A DNA stretch of 64,000 bases from Varroa destructor (taxonomy: Eukaryota > Arthropoda > Arachnida > Mesostigmata > Varroidae): positions 4,446,597 through 4,510,596 of the forward strand of contig NW_019211455.1 in NCBI RefSeq assembly GCF_002443255.2, written 5' to 3'. Position numbers and translations under genes: made by a program. The notes beneath the pieces were generated by a model that was given only the letters and a program-made list of their open reading frames with translations, made no database searches and was not told the origin of the DNA. This document shows, piece after piece, positions 13,002 through 26,400 of the stretch; position 1 is the stretch's first letter, and each line of letters begins with the position of its first letter.

Positions 13002-15599
13002 CGCTCAGGCATATATTTTTTAATGCAATTTTATAACGTCGATGGTTTACCTTTTGTAGGCGTTTTCTAGAATGTTTTATTTATAGGGTTACATTTTCAT
13101 TACAAGATTGGATTTTCATTGGAAAAATGAGTTATTTATTCTTTCTCCAAGCATTTTTCAACACCTTGTAGAACCAGACCTTATCTTCATGCAACTCTCA
13201 TAAAAATGTTAGCTATCTATAATCTTTATACAACCAACCTTTGTTATAGATATTAAAACACTGTATGATTATCGAAATCTATTATTCTAATATACTGTGT
13301 AGTTTAGCTCCGTTTTTTGGCGACGAATCTTAGCGGTTTTTCCGCGGGCTCTTTAAGACTACGGCATAGAAGTATAATGGAAAGACTGCTCGTACATACA
13401 TGTCTTTACTACATACAATGAGTCTTTAGCTTTGTATCGTGATCTTTAGAAAAAAAATCTACTGTTTCAGTTTATTAGGTCACACATTCTGCCCGATCCA
13501 ACTTGAGTCTTAGCGAGGATAGAACGAAACCAACAAGTCAATAATACTTGACTCGGCTCTATAAACGGACTTTTTTCACAGTATAGACACGGCTGTGTGC
13601 GTTGAATCACCGCGCTTGTCTTTTGTCTGTCACCCGAATGTGTGTATACATATGTGTCCGCGAACCATTTCAGCTACCATTGCGTGAAGGCTAAAAAGAA
13701 AGCATGTATGTGACAACGTGCAGCCCTGACTGCAGCATGTGTAGAACTCTGGTTATTGTTTGAAGTATTGAAGTACCTTCGTATCTATCAGTGGATAACG
13801 TTTGCTCCTTCGCTCTCGTTGTATCCTGCTTTTCAAGAGCACTTTGGCCTGGTTCCCTTTTTCCTTCGTCGGCTTGGTTCCTTTGCTCACTTTCCTTTTC
13901 CACGTTTTTCCCAGCGTTGGTTCTCCGAGCCTTATCCCTAGCCCAGCCGACCTTTCCGAACTAGTAGAAAGTAGAACGAAGATGGGTTAGGCAACCAGGT
14001 CTCTAAGGGTCCCTAGCAGTCGGGATTTCAGGAGCCTTATGGGGTTCAGGAGAACAAAACATTGGGATTGAGAGATTCTTGTCGAAATACAGCAACGCTG
14101 TGTGCTAGTCTTGGGTAGCGATGATGGCGGAATCTAGGAGGCGGCGGGGCCCGGTAGGGGGTCAGGTGACGGTGAAAGACAAAGCATGGATTATGTTTTT
14201 AAGAAAGTGAGCGTTGGGGCGACTAGAAGTCCAAAAGGACAAGGGCCCCGAAGCTCCTATGAGCTCTGTGGAGCATTGTGATCCGACGATGACGTTGGGG
14301 CACATTGCGTTCGCTTTATTATGAACACAGCCGGCTGGGGAAAGAGATAGAGTGAAAAATTCAAAGGAAAATGGCTACGCCAAGCTGGGCCTTGAGGGGC
14401 TGAAGACGCGCGTATTGCGCCGTCGGCCAATAACGATAGGCTGCTGAAAGCTGGGAAGAGGAAACCGAAAAATCTGCCGCCTACCACGGCGTCCCCTTCG
14501 AGCGCGAGAAGGCTCAGCAACCTGCCGGAGGATGAAGAGGATACGGAGTGAGTAGGAAGTGACGGAAAAAGAACGGGGGTTGGGTTTTGTGCATGACAGA
14601 CTGGGAATGAACGAGAAGGAACTGAACGGCGACGACATCGAAGCTCGGGGGCAACGAGATTAACTCGATCCCTTTAGCACTTATCTTCTTATTCTCTGTT
14701 CCATCCTGCCTGCCGTGCCTATGTCAGCCGTGTGACCCTTTCGCACTGGAGGCGCATCAGCCAACCAATGAATCTACCAACCTGTCGTCGTCAATACTAT
14801 CCTCTCGTCTGCCTAAAATAAGTCCACAAGCGACGATCTCACTCTATAGTTAGCAACAATACGCAGTGCCGAGCACGTTGTGGGTAGCTTTGGGTGCGCG
14901 CGACGCCGACAGCTCCCAGTAGCCAGGTGAGGTGTCGCCAAGTTCCGTGTGGGGGTGCAGCGCTTCACTTCACAAAACGCAGACGGGGGGCAACATGAAG
15001 CGCCTATAGGCAAGCAATCGTTGCGGCAGGTGCATTGTAGAAAGTAGATTGTTCCAATAGAAGTAGTTGAGCGAAAGGGTAGGTTCTTTTGCCATATAAC
15101 AATAACGTATTGCTTATAAATCATTTTATGGTTTTTGCTATTAAACGGGAACTGGCTATTTCGACGTCTTCATGGACGGGAATAACTACAATAGTATGAA
15201 GCAGACCTACTGTGTTTTAGTAAGGTAACTCATTTGTAAAAAATGGCAAATCTATTGGTTATATTTATCGTGAGTTGTCTGGCACTTCATATTGTAAGAT
15301 GAAGCCATGGCTAAGGTTGATTCAGCGTATATTATGATCATTATCGACGTGAAAAGTCTCAAATACGCTTTAAATTATAACAAAAAAATGCTAACTTGTT
15401 CGAAGCTAATTTGTGAGTCGAATCACTTGAAGAACTTTTAAACTACGCGTCATCAGTGGACGGAATTCCGTGAGAACTCACATCGAGCCTTTAGATACCT
15501 CTTCTAGTATTACCATAGCCTAGTGAGTTTAAAGCTAAAGATATCGTTTACCATTGAAAATAAGCACTCAGTGATTAAGTTTCTGCTTCTATAAGGTAA
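13002..15599. other. Intergenic: AT-rich, then GC-richer from about 13.6 kb
   Basis: Overlapping open frames near 13.7-14.0 and 14.3-15.1 kb lie on both strands in GC-rich, low-complexity sequence. They show no domain or splice logic. Nothing is supported here. Confidence 0.4.
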
Positions 15600-15924
15600 G
15601 AGCGTTCGCGGAAAATATCGAAGATGAGTAAAGACATTGGGTAAGCAAAACGTTGCTGACACAATTATTCAACACCAATGCAATAATTTTAAGGACCAAA
15701 ATTGGAAGGTTGAAAGCAGCAGAAGGTAACCACATATCGGTACATCAAATAGATAAACAAACTGCTGCCATCATGAAAGCTTTTCAGCAAAACAAGATAA
15801 AGACAGTCGGCTTAATACAGGATTCCTCGAAGTGCGTATTATGAAGTTATAATACAAACATTTAAAATGAAAAACAAGGATCCATAAAGAAACGAAATGA
15901 TTTTTCATATGATGAAGACACACG

Positions 15925-16565
15925 TAGTACAGCCTAGAGGCAATTTGCGCAGTTATTACAAGCAAAGAGCCCACCTGAATCCCACCGTCGTCATCGAGGG
16001 GAGCATGCGGCTGTTTGTGCCCCCGCCAAAAAGAGTTCAGGAGAGCGATTTGCGTCGAACAAAAGAAAAGGCAGCATCGGTGGTGACGCCGAACAGATTC
16101 AGGCGTAAACTGATGCATACACCTGCAATGAATGTCAGGGACATTTGTCATTACTAGATATTGCCAGAAAAAAACGGTCAGTATTGTACGGTATCTCGAA
16201 TCTCTGAAAGGTCTTCTAAGTGCATGGCACGGTATTCGACAGCACACAGTATAGTAACACACTCTCGACAATACCATATGGTCTGATCGGTACGCTTCGA
16301 TCACGGCCTAGATCGAGGAGAACGGAATCAAGCGATCACTGCAACCTCAGACTCCCCTAATGTGAGCTCGTCTGATTTCAGTTGCTTCTATGCCTTAACG
16401 AAGGCGATAGAAAGGCGTAGCATATTCTACACTCGATTCTCTTGGACAAGTTATCGAATGACAAATTAGGTTTGGTAATGCAAATGACAAATACACAGCC
16501 GTTGAAAAGCTCTTAGAAGGCCTTTTCCAACGAGCCAGCAAAAAAGCGGTCCGAGCCTAACATAT
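15925..16565 (+). pseudogene. Degenerate gene copy 1 of a two-copy family (partner at 20.9-21.7 kb)
   Basis: Two blocks match the partner copy. Block A (about 15930-16225) aligns with 20945-21366, including the shared coding phrase TP-x-x-x-x-R-RKLM followed by V/I-R-x-[IL]-C and a later RKK motif. Block B (about 16378-16560) begins after a shared TTTCAG acceptor. It encodes LLLCLNEGDRKA, a TAG, then a long open stretch with LGLVMQMTNTQPLKSS. The partner reads LGIVIQITNIQMPL at the same place. Most differences are silent or conservative, so the ancestor was protein-coding. This copy has in-frame stops in both blocks. The ...QPLKSS...GLF-like end resembles the last membrane segment region of gustatory receptors, but that is a guess. 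Confidence 0.5.
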
Positions 16566-19500
16566 GCTAAAATATTGTTGTGCTCTTTTAGGTAGTTTCG
16601 AGGTCTTTCAACCCATTAAATAGCCCTGGACAACCTAATATTGTAATAATGTAGTTTCTGAGTCATTGTTCCCTACTACGCTTAATAATAAAGAAATTAA
16701 TTTTCTTTGCCGCAGGAATCTATGCAGGCCTGATGTCATAGTAGACTATATGTCACAATCCTATGATAGAAAGTATCATAATGAAATGGGTTACTGCACA
16801 CTAACGATGAAGAACATCACATAAGTACGAAAGCACTGACTATATTTACTGGTACTTTTTGTGGCATATTGTAACGGCACCTGATAGTGCAAGAGGTCCG
16901 AGTTCACACTTTTACAGCGGGTCACGTTTAATAGGGGTGAGAGCTCTATGATCATCGTTTAGAGATTTCGCCGGAAGCATTCACTCAAGAGTGGCTTCTC
17001 TGGCCGGATCTAGAAAAAAAGTCGACTTGTTAGGTGACATCGAGGACATACGACAAAGAGAAATTTCGACCAATTTGATTCTATCGTTTATGCCAACATG
17101 TGGTGTGGAACACCTGTTCAGATTTTTGATAGGGTTAATCTGGGTTCAGATAAGTAAATAGAAGCAAACTCTGAAATTGCATGAGGTAAGGTGTAATAGA
17201 AATCATTCGATGTTTTAAAAGGCGTCTCTAAATGTTCGAAACCGCAGGAATTTTCAACGAGTATGGCAAGCATATACACTTCAATGACGCCTCTATCGTA
17301 ATTATGTGGTCGTATTGTAACTAAAGATTGCTGAGTTTTGTTGTCAAAGCACAATACATATCATCTATAGTGAGTTATTCTCAATGAATCTACAGTATAA
17401 ATTGTATTTATGTACGTAAAGTGGTAGTATAGCTATCCCTACAAAATAATGCTTTTTTTTTTAGCAATGTTCATTGAATAAACAATATGTAACTAAAAAA
17501 AAAGCCAATAACTTAAAACTCGATGGACTACAGGCGTCGCTTGTTGTTGTTGTTAGAACTATTCCACTTAAAACTGTAGAACTCATTCCATTATAGTGCG
17601 ACAATAATATTTTTCAATGACACCAGTGACGGAAACGATTGCGCCACATCATTGTGACGATGGAGGGAAAACAAGAGGGTATCGGGGGCCAGCAAAGGGG
17701 ATCGACAATCCGAAGCTATGTGAACATTAGCGACGAGGGTTCCCTACAGTGAAATGAGTTTCGGCGTCGCCAAGGACAGTTGCGGCGAGTGTACATCATA
17801 ATACACATGTATGGTTGAGCTTGTGTTATTTTTGCTTGAGATGTTGCGCTCGGTAGGATAGAGTCGATCATGACGATGGGGACGTTGGACGATTGAAGCG
17901 TAAACTATGGGTTTTGGCGGTAGGCAAAACTGCGGTGCTGCCATTACGGTTCGTTTAGTTGAGTACAATGCGTCCATGATTTCGTATGTTTGCTGCAATT
18001 TACTTGATTCCAGTTCCTTTTAATTTCACCAATCCGCAAGCTGATTGACGAACTCCGGTATAATTTCGAATATATCCTTTGTACGTGATGCAAGTTTTTC
18101 CGCACCCTTTGTGACGAATGTGTTATGCTGCTGCAGGAGTTCGACGTCTCTAGCATGTTTGCTTCTAGGTCAGTGTACGTGTGTGTGTTTATATATAGGT
18201 GTATGCGAGATTGTTTCAGTCTGTTTGTAGTCGCCTGCGTATGTAGCTATGTGAGTAGTTCTTTCAAGGCATGTCCTTTAGTAGCAGACCAGTGAAAGGT
18301 GGGTAGAACGGAACTTAGCCTAACTGTCATCCTGGTACAAGACAGGAGAGAGGGCAAACTGTTGCTTGCTTGGTGGCTTTGCGGTGGACAGACTACCAAC
18401 TGCAGTTAGCAACCCCTAGGAACAACCAGCTTTTCCCCAAACCCCCGGAGGTGCTGGGCTCACTCTTCAGAGCTGTGAAGGTTGGGGCTTTACGAGTGAA
18501 GGTTTGGCCAACGGCCGCTGACAGCCAGCCACCGATGCCGCTGCGGACAACATAAGACTGCTGCTATTGCTTGAAGACTGAGGACTGAGCCCCTAAAGAC
18601 CTGAAGAATCGTAGCACCGAATCCGTACAGCCACGATCACCAGTTTTGCCCATAGAATGATTTGTATATAAGGGTGGGGCGGTAGTGCAACGGGGCATAT
18701 ACTGCTAGCTTCCAGAGTAAGAAAGGGAAAGGGGCGCAAGCCTAAAAAAGGACGAATAGAACAAAGAAAGAGTCTTAGATGTATTTGTGGAGGGCTGCCC
18801 AGCTAGCTACACGCCCAACTATATACTATCACGGCTGCTTCGAGCGCCTTCACCATTTCTGCTGCCGTTACCGCAGCGGTGGCAGTGGCAGCAGGCAGCG
18901 GTGTGCCATTGGCTGCAGTCTAACGGTCGGCAACTACAGTTAGATGCTGCCTCTGTGGCAGTATGCAACATGGTGTGCAACGGCTATGTGGGCTGGCTGT
19001 TGGCGGCATCGTCGACGGACGCAGCCAGCCAAGTGAACCAAGTGGTAGGGGTAACTACGCAGTATTCGTCGGATCAGTCGGCCATACGGAGACGTAGAGT
19101 TTTATTGGCATTCTACAACGCTGTTAGAACCAAAGCAGCGAAAAAGTTCCAGTAGACGACGAAAAGCAAGGTAGAGAAAGTAGAAGTACCAGGAAAGAAC
19201 CAGGTTTACGAAGCTGGTGGGGGCTGCAGCAGATGGCAGCACAGGGGAAGCTGAGCGGTTACGGCTATAGGTACTAGCAAAAGAAATGAACTTCGCGGTG
19301 GCCGCAACTACAGTAGTACTAGCGGCGAAAATGGAAGGACTTTTCTTGCTGTTCAGGACGAAAAGCAGGGGATGCCAAGGTAGAAATAATCCAAGTGGTA
19401 TGAATTATCCAGATCGGCCCGGACTTGGTGTAAGTGAAAAGACACCGCCAAGATCGGACGGAGATGAAAAGGTAAAATACACCGATAAAGAACGCGAAGG

Positions 19501-20940
19501 GAAAGAGAGGCGCAGGGGAGTTGGGGGAGGTGAAGGTTAGAGGAGTTCGATAGAGCCAAAGACGAAAAGAGAACAGGAGCAGTATCTACACTGAATACGC
19601 CTTAAATAGGGACCCCATGGTTACACTAGCAAAGACCAGCCTAGCAATGCTAGGTAGAAACACTAGCAGTCAAACCCCGATAACGAATCACAAAGGGCTC
19701 TTAATTCGGACGAGAGCCGCTAGCTAGAGCTATCTGCTAATCATTTGGCAAGGCGGCCGCTTAAAATTTAGACGAAACGGAAATTTTCCTAAAAATTACT
19801 AGCACTGAATGCGGTTCGAACATATTTCGATAATATCTTGTGTTAAAATGGCACCAATTTTCTGATTAAACAATCATAGCTTGTCATGGAAGAAGTAGCG
19901 AATTGCCTCTTTTAATAATTCGATCATTGCAATGTTGAAGTGGGAAGATATGTGTGAGTCTGAATCTCAGTCAACCAGATTCAACCGGCTAGTGATCATT
20001 GGCCTTCCGACGCCAACACCTTGTTGAAACAGAAAGTGAAACATTACTTATATCATGTTAACGCACATCCTATGAAAATTAAAAGCTTGTAAACATTGAG
20101 CAGTGACTGAAGTACACGTTATGTAAGAAACAGCATCCTACATGTCACTATCCGGACTCTTCGGACATCTCACACCTATGTCAAATTTCCACTATATGGG
20201 TATTTTTGGCATACAGTTTCTGCTCCAATTTCTGATTGTATCAGCATGCAACACAGTATTTGGAATCTGCGCACGCTTACGCAACAGTGTATTTAATGTT
20301 TCTTCGTAACAAGACGTTACGATTTAGTTGTTCGATTGGTCTGATTTTTTCGTATACTTAACGTCAATTGAATCCGTAGAGGGAAGTTAGTATTGTATAC
20401 GATTGTGACTATTACTTTCCCCAGTCAGTTGTTCATTTATATGCGCATCTTTTGTTCGAGACGTAACGCTATATTCAATGTTAAAGATGTCGAAAAACCC
20501 TATACCAGATGATTGTAGTTTCCATAAAGGTAATTTGTAAATACCGGCTCGTCGGTGTATCATTCTATTGGAAAATTTGCATCTTGCTCATTCTGAAATT
20601 CTACATAAGCGCTCCAGAAAAAATGTTGGTGCCGAAGTGCTTTCGTATAGGTTTCTGGCGACCTTCCTAATACGCAGTTGTTTAATGAAGCAAGCATCTC
20701 CATTGCATCCATATATAACTGCATAGAAGCCGATTGCAACGCATTGGGCTAGATAAAAGTGACTAATTTTTCCTTCAGGGAATACGCAATTGGATATAAA
20801 GGTAACTGTGCATTTCGAATTGGGTCGGAAAAGTGGCCATCTTCAAGTGAAGATGCAGTGACGCCATTTAGACGTACATAGCAGTACGTAATGGTAATTT
20901 TTTTCGCAGTTTATAAATATGCCTAAATCAGGGTAAAGCT
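16566..20940. other. Intergenic between the two related pseudogene copies
   Basis: The AT-rich part (16.6-18.2 kb) contains a 78-codon minus-strand open stretch at 17118-17354 with no recognised domain. The GC-rich part (18.2-19.7 kb) has overlapping frames without domains and a TATATAAGG at about 18664-18672. The last part is AT-rich again. A small ATG exon-like stretch near 20488 (MSKN...) with a good GTAATT donor could belong to copy 2 but is not confirmed. Confidence 0.35.
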
Positions 20941-21690
20941 GCAGACGTCGCGACGGTTCAATCGCAACTACATATGGGCTTCTTGTTGACTCGGTATGAA
21001 TCTGTATGAAAAACACCGAAAAGCAAAAAATCATCCCTTCGCAAACCAAGCTTACAATACTATACAGACAGTTTTCTCAACTGTTGCCAGCAAAAAATTC
21101 TCCTGGAGGACCCGTCACCATGCACGAAAGACGGGCGAATCTGTACCGTCCACCAGAAGAGGGTCAAGTGAGAGAACGGCGTTGAACATGAGAGAAAACG
21201 ACTTCGACAATAACGCCGAGCAAACTCGGGCGTAAGTTGATGGTCATACTCGTAGTAGATATCAGGGAGCTTTGTACCGGGGTGTCTCGGACTAACGAGA
21301 CATCGCGCAAAAAGGAAACGGTCGATCTTGCCAGATGCCTCGAATTCTTGAAGGGCTTCATTTCCAATCGATAGCTATTAGTGTAGATGGTGGATTATGA
21401 TGCATAAATTCATCGCTACACCTCAATCACAGTTTGGATTGAAGGAAACAGAACTTCACGATCGATGACTTCAGTTAGTCTATTTGTTAGACGTAAGTTT
21501 TCAGTTACTTTTGTATCCTAAATGTGGCTATAAGTAGAATGTGATAGCGTCCCATGTTAAATAAGTTATTGCTAACGAGATTAGGTATTGTAATACAAAT
21601 AACAAATATACAGATGCCACTGAGAAGATTCCAGAATGCTAGTTTCAATGCGCAGACAACAAAAAGGTTAGGCCTAGTTTACACTAAACA
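20941..21690 (+). pseudogene. Degenerate gene copy 2 of a two-copy family (partner at 15.9-16.6 kb)
   Basis: Block A (20945-21366) carries RRFNRNY (partner RGNLRSYY). It then has an insertion of about 100 bases relative to copy 1, two in-frame stops, and ITPSKLGRKLM followed by a long open stretch with DIREL-C and SRKKETVDLARCLEF before TAG. Block B starts after a GTTTTCAG acceptor near 21502. It contains stops and a frameshift before an open stretch with RLGIVIQITNIQMPL that stays open for roughly 45 codons. The distance between blocks (about 135 bases) matches copy 1 (about 155). It is a pseudogene by its stops and frameshifts. Confidence 0.5.
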
Positions 21691-23376
21691 ATCGTGGTTC
21701 TACCTTACATGGTGAAAATTGTTTGGGGCGTTGATCCGGACAATCTACTAGTCCAGCGTTCTATTCACGGAAAAGTGGAAAGAATGCACCATATCATTTC
21801 TGATGACCCACATTGACTTGCAATAATTTATCATTCATATCAGGTCCTTGTCGAAAAACATCTTCTGCGAACAACATGTCTACGTGCAAACTATTTTGTA
21901 TCGATCTAGCTTTATGTAAAATCTACCTATTTGATTAGCTGGGTTTATTTCAAATGTGGGTTAAGCCCTAACAAGCGTCATAACTGATTCTGACCATGGA
22001 TATTCCAAGTATAGGCGTGTGCGAAAAAGTTGAACCTTACCATTGCGTAACAAGTGATTCATGGCATAAAAGTTGACCACAGTCTACGGCTGAACTGATG
22101 ACTGAATCGCGGCAAGAACTGAATTCAAATGGTGCTAGAATGACTCAACATAGATCTATTCACCAGAAGAACCCAGTCACGGCCAACGATGCGAACCCGT
22201 CGAAGTTTTGGTAATAGGATGCATACGAAATTACGTGCGGCGTATACAGAGAAGAGGACGGCTTGGTGTCTATCATTTATTACAATATACAATATACCAG
22301 CGTTTCGCGGACATAGTGCTATAGTAGCGCCGTTCGGACAAAGCACATAAAAGCCATCTCTTTATTACGATATATTCTGTGGCGCCTCTTCAGCGCATTC
22401 GTTATTTTCGTTCATATTACTGCGCCTGCTACTGTGTTTGTTATTGATCATCAATGTATTTCTTTAAAGTTTGGTGACTTGGTCGACCGTTGCTGACGCT
22501 TGCTTCAAGCTTCTCCATTTGTCGGCCTTGAACTAATCCGGCCCACCGGCATTGCTCTGCAAGCGGCAGAGTTACTCATAGTGGCTTGCTAAGCAGGACG
22601 GCAGGAAGAAGAAAGACTACAACTTCACCAGCACTCTTTGAATGCACTGATGTGCGTGTTCGAGACGACCGAACACCAGCCGAGCCGGTCTACCGTTAGC
22701 TCGACAAGCGATTAACTAACCGCCCGTTGAATTCTACCAGCCGCAGCTGGCACTTGGTTTTGGTTGGTATTGCTTTGCGACTTCGTGCTTCTTTTCGGAG
22801 GGCGCCACCTAACCGGATGAGTCGTTTGGTTTAGATGGTAGCAACAGGAGGAGCGGATGCACGGGCGAGGTGAAGCGATTTGCAGCCACTGGGGCAAAGA
22901 CTTCTAAGCCGTCAGGATGAGAAAAAAGGAGAGCGAAGCAGACAGGCGTATCATTCTCCTTCAAGCCTCGCCCGTCCGCATCCTGAGCTGCCGCAGCGCC
23001 TCATTCATTGTGTTATGAGCTGACGCCCCTACTGCTGCCGCAGCCACCGCGGCCCGCAGACAGAGTTAGCTGAGCTCAAACTTGTGTATGGGAATGAACT
23101 AAGTGCAAAGCGAAGTTTATTCTCGACACATTTGGGTGACCATGCATTCAACAGAAAGCAGAAGAAGGCGCTGTGTACGTGATATCCTTGTGATGGGACC
23201 TTATTTCAGCATCTGGCCACAGTGTTCTCCTCCTCGCTTTCATCCCCCACATGGGGCCGGAGCGACAAACCAACCCATCAACCCGCAATTCTCCTTTGCC
23301 TCGCTGGAAGAGGACTAACCAAGTCTCAAGACATCTCACGATCTGCACCTTAGTTGCCCGCGCTACGAAGCGCTCC

Positions 23377-23420
<44 letters not shown>

Positions 23421-26400
23421 GGAGTAGCCGCGCGAAAAGCGCCAAAGGCGGAGTTAACCGGGAAGGTTAGGGAGAGAAAAACTGAAAGGGAGACAGAGGA
23501 AGAAGTCGTCTAAGTGGCTAAGCTAAGCGTCAGGGTTCATGCCGTTGGCTACAGTACTTTAGAACTAAAGCATTCGTTCGGCCAAGCGCGAAGCAGGGGA
23601 GGCGCGATGAGAAGTTACTCACATTGAACGCGCATAGACTGGAAATAAAGGATTGGATCAGCCGGGACGGGAAGTGTAGTATAAATGATGTGAATTTCAG
23701 CCCTGCTTGCGCAGTTGCTTACGAATGACTCAACGGTGTCGTTAGACCTACCTTTTGAAATGAAATAAAGAGGAAGATAAAGGGAAACTGAGCAGAACAG
23801 ACAAAAAAAACTAAGGGAGTGGGAAAGTGAACTAACTTCCAATTCGTTGACGTTACGGATTCATAGACAAATCTTCCCTTTATCGTAACCTTTCGACAGC
23901 CTTGTAAATGAAGAGTGGTCTCTAAATACGATCGCTCATTTAGTCAACTTGCGCGCGTCCGTTCGACTTGAGTTTGCGCTGGTATGCCTGAACGGCTGTT
24001 AATGTGGGTGTAATACATGTGCGGTACAACATGCTCGCTTTCCACTTCTCGATAACGGGGAGCCCCGTGGGGAAGAGACGAGCTAATGAGCCCGTAAAGA
24101 GGGTACTAGTCGGTAGCAGCAGCGGCACCAGCAATAGCTGGTAACAGTTCAAAAAAAACGCTGATGGCAAACGCGACGAGCGCCACCAAACGGAGAAAAA
24201 GACAATGAAGACGAAGATGAGAAGTGGCCTCGAGGGAGCCAACTTGATGGCCACTGCCTAGATAGACGAACTGCCATAAGGCATGGGAAAGGATTAGAAA
24301 TAAGAAAGATAAGTGCGATGCATGCGTATGAACAGGTAAGTGGTTACAATGCGATCTTTGCTGCGTGGGACCTGTAATGAAGCTTTTCACTCCGAAGCTG
24401 TGAACAACGCAGTACTTCTTCCTCTAATGTGGTCATTTAGTAGAATTATCTGAAATTAGGACAAGAATAAGCTCTTAATTAAACGTTCGATGCAAAACAG
24501 CAAAACTTTTTGTCTCAATTTGTTACTGATCAACAGTGCATTTGTTATACTTGCTAATATATTAGAGAAAAAAGAAATGGTCCTTAACGATGGTCGGCAG
24601 TCTGCAACACGCTTAGTGAAGCGGCAACATGTTAAAACTATCGTAAAGTACTGACCAACGCTATATCACTCAGCTGGCTGACTAGAACTGCTTTGCACAC
24701 AGAAAATGCTTAAGATAGAAAGAGACAATTGGGCGCGCGTTTGCACCTTCCGCGTCCTCACCTCTCTCGATGTTATGCCTTTTGAAACATAGAAACTATT
24801 TTGTTTATGAAGATGTATCGTACGCTGCTCAATGCAACCACAATGGAGACCCAACACGGGGACGTTTGTTGTTTCTGCTGCTGTTTATATACCCACTAGC
24901 CGCTCCTATCTCTAGCTCCATTTCGTGGCTATGGCTCAGTTGGCCAAAGACCATCAAGGGCATCACTTTCCTTTTCCGAGCAGCAGTATCAGTAGTGGAG
25001 GCAAACACCTCAAACAACCTCCCACTAGTGGCCCATCTTGCAGTTGACTCGTTCATTGCAGCAGCAACAGCAACAGCAACGGGATAAAAAGCAACAAATG
25101 ATGCAGGGCCCATTTTGCCGCTATGCTCGACAGCTCGTATTAGCGAAGTTCACCTATCCCATCTTCCATTTTCTCGCAGTAGCTATGGAACTAACCTTTC
25201 TGCGACAGCTACTATTTCTTGTGTATGTATCGCAGCGCCTAGTTCCTTGGCTTTGATGCTATTTTTCCGTTATGTCGGATAACTCGGGCTGTTTCGTCGC
25301 TTCAGGCTGGAGCACATCTGCCAGATCATTGCCAAATTTTGCTCCGGCCCTTCGCCTTCCGTGTGCCACTCCCGATGCCCTAACCCCACGTACCCTACTG
25401 GCTCCTTCTACCACCTGGGTAACGACTTATGCCACCGTCCTGAACTGTGTCATAGCTACATGCTGAAACCCATTCAGCCGATCTGCAACAAAATGTTGAC
25501 CCGGCAGAGCGCAGGGTTGCTGCAGTTCCCACTGCTGCCACCGCTGCGTTCCTCGCACAATGAACAAGAATTGACGAGAGTAAAAACGAGCGAAGGAATG
25601 CGGAACAGCGGCAAAGAGTGTATGATAGCTGGTATCGTTTTTCGATCTTAAACTCCGCGCGCCAGTTTTCCAATTTACCAGCTCGGGGAGTCCTCCCACC
25701 GGCAGTGGGACACCACTCACTTCCCATTTCTACGTATATGTATATGCTCCTGGATACATCCCTTAGAGTTGTTAGAAAAGGAGAATGAAATAAGGTATCG
25801 TCTACAGGCCATCCGTACAGCTACTACTAAAACGGGAAGCATTTTCTTTTGGCCTTGACCCTGTTGTTGTTAAGGGCACGATTTCAAATCTGCCTAGCGT
25901 GCGCCTAACTTTAACAATTAGAGGGGGAAGAGGCACTTATTGAATTAATGCATTTAGAGCAGTTCGTTGGCGGAAGAAAATTCAACGCACGGGCGCATGT
26001 CAACTGACAAAGGGGTCTGGCTAGAAAACCAGCAAGGACTGCGTAAACTTGAATTTTAGGAATTTTTTAGATATTACCCTGACAGAAAATGAAGAACGTT
26101 CTACAGAGTACATTCTTTCTGTTGGACTCGAATATGTGACTAGGGCCTCTGCGATGCTAGGATAGCATCTATTTGCTCAGATTCTCGCCAGCAGAAGTAG
26201 CCACTTTTGATGTTACTTCTAGAGCAGTTAGTCGCAATGTCAGGCCTCTGTTTCTTTCGCCGGACACCTCACTCTTCTACTGAATAATTGTTGCTTTCGA
26301 TCTGTTCAGCACAGCTTTATCTCAGGCGTGCTAACCTCGCTATGAACAAGTTTTCGAAGTTCTCGAAGAAAGAATGCTCTCGTAGAGCTTACTACAGAAC

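Noticed and set aside
20488..20802. Small exon chain (MSKN... then a 23-base microexon) before copy 2
   Set aside because: The splice signals are good, but the third step meets stops in every frame. Similarity to the start of copy 1 is too weak.
25038..25256. Polyglutamine-like frame
   Set aside because: It is explained by a short CAG/CAA tract, with no splice support or conserved flank.
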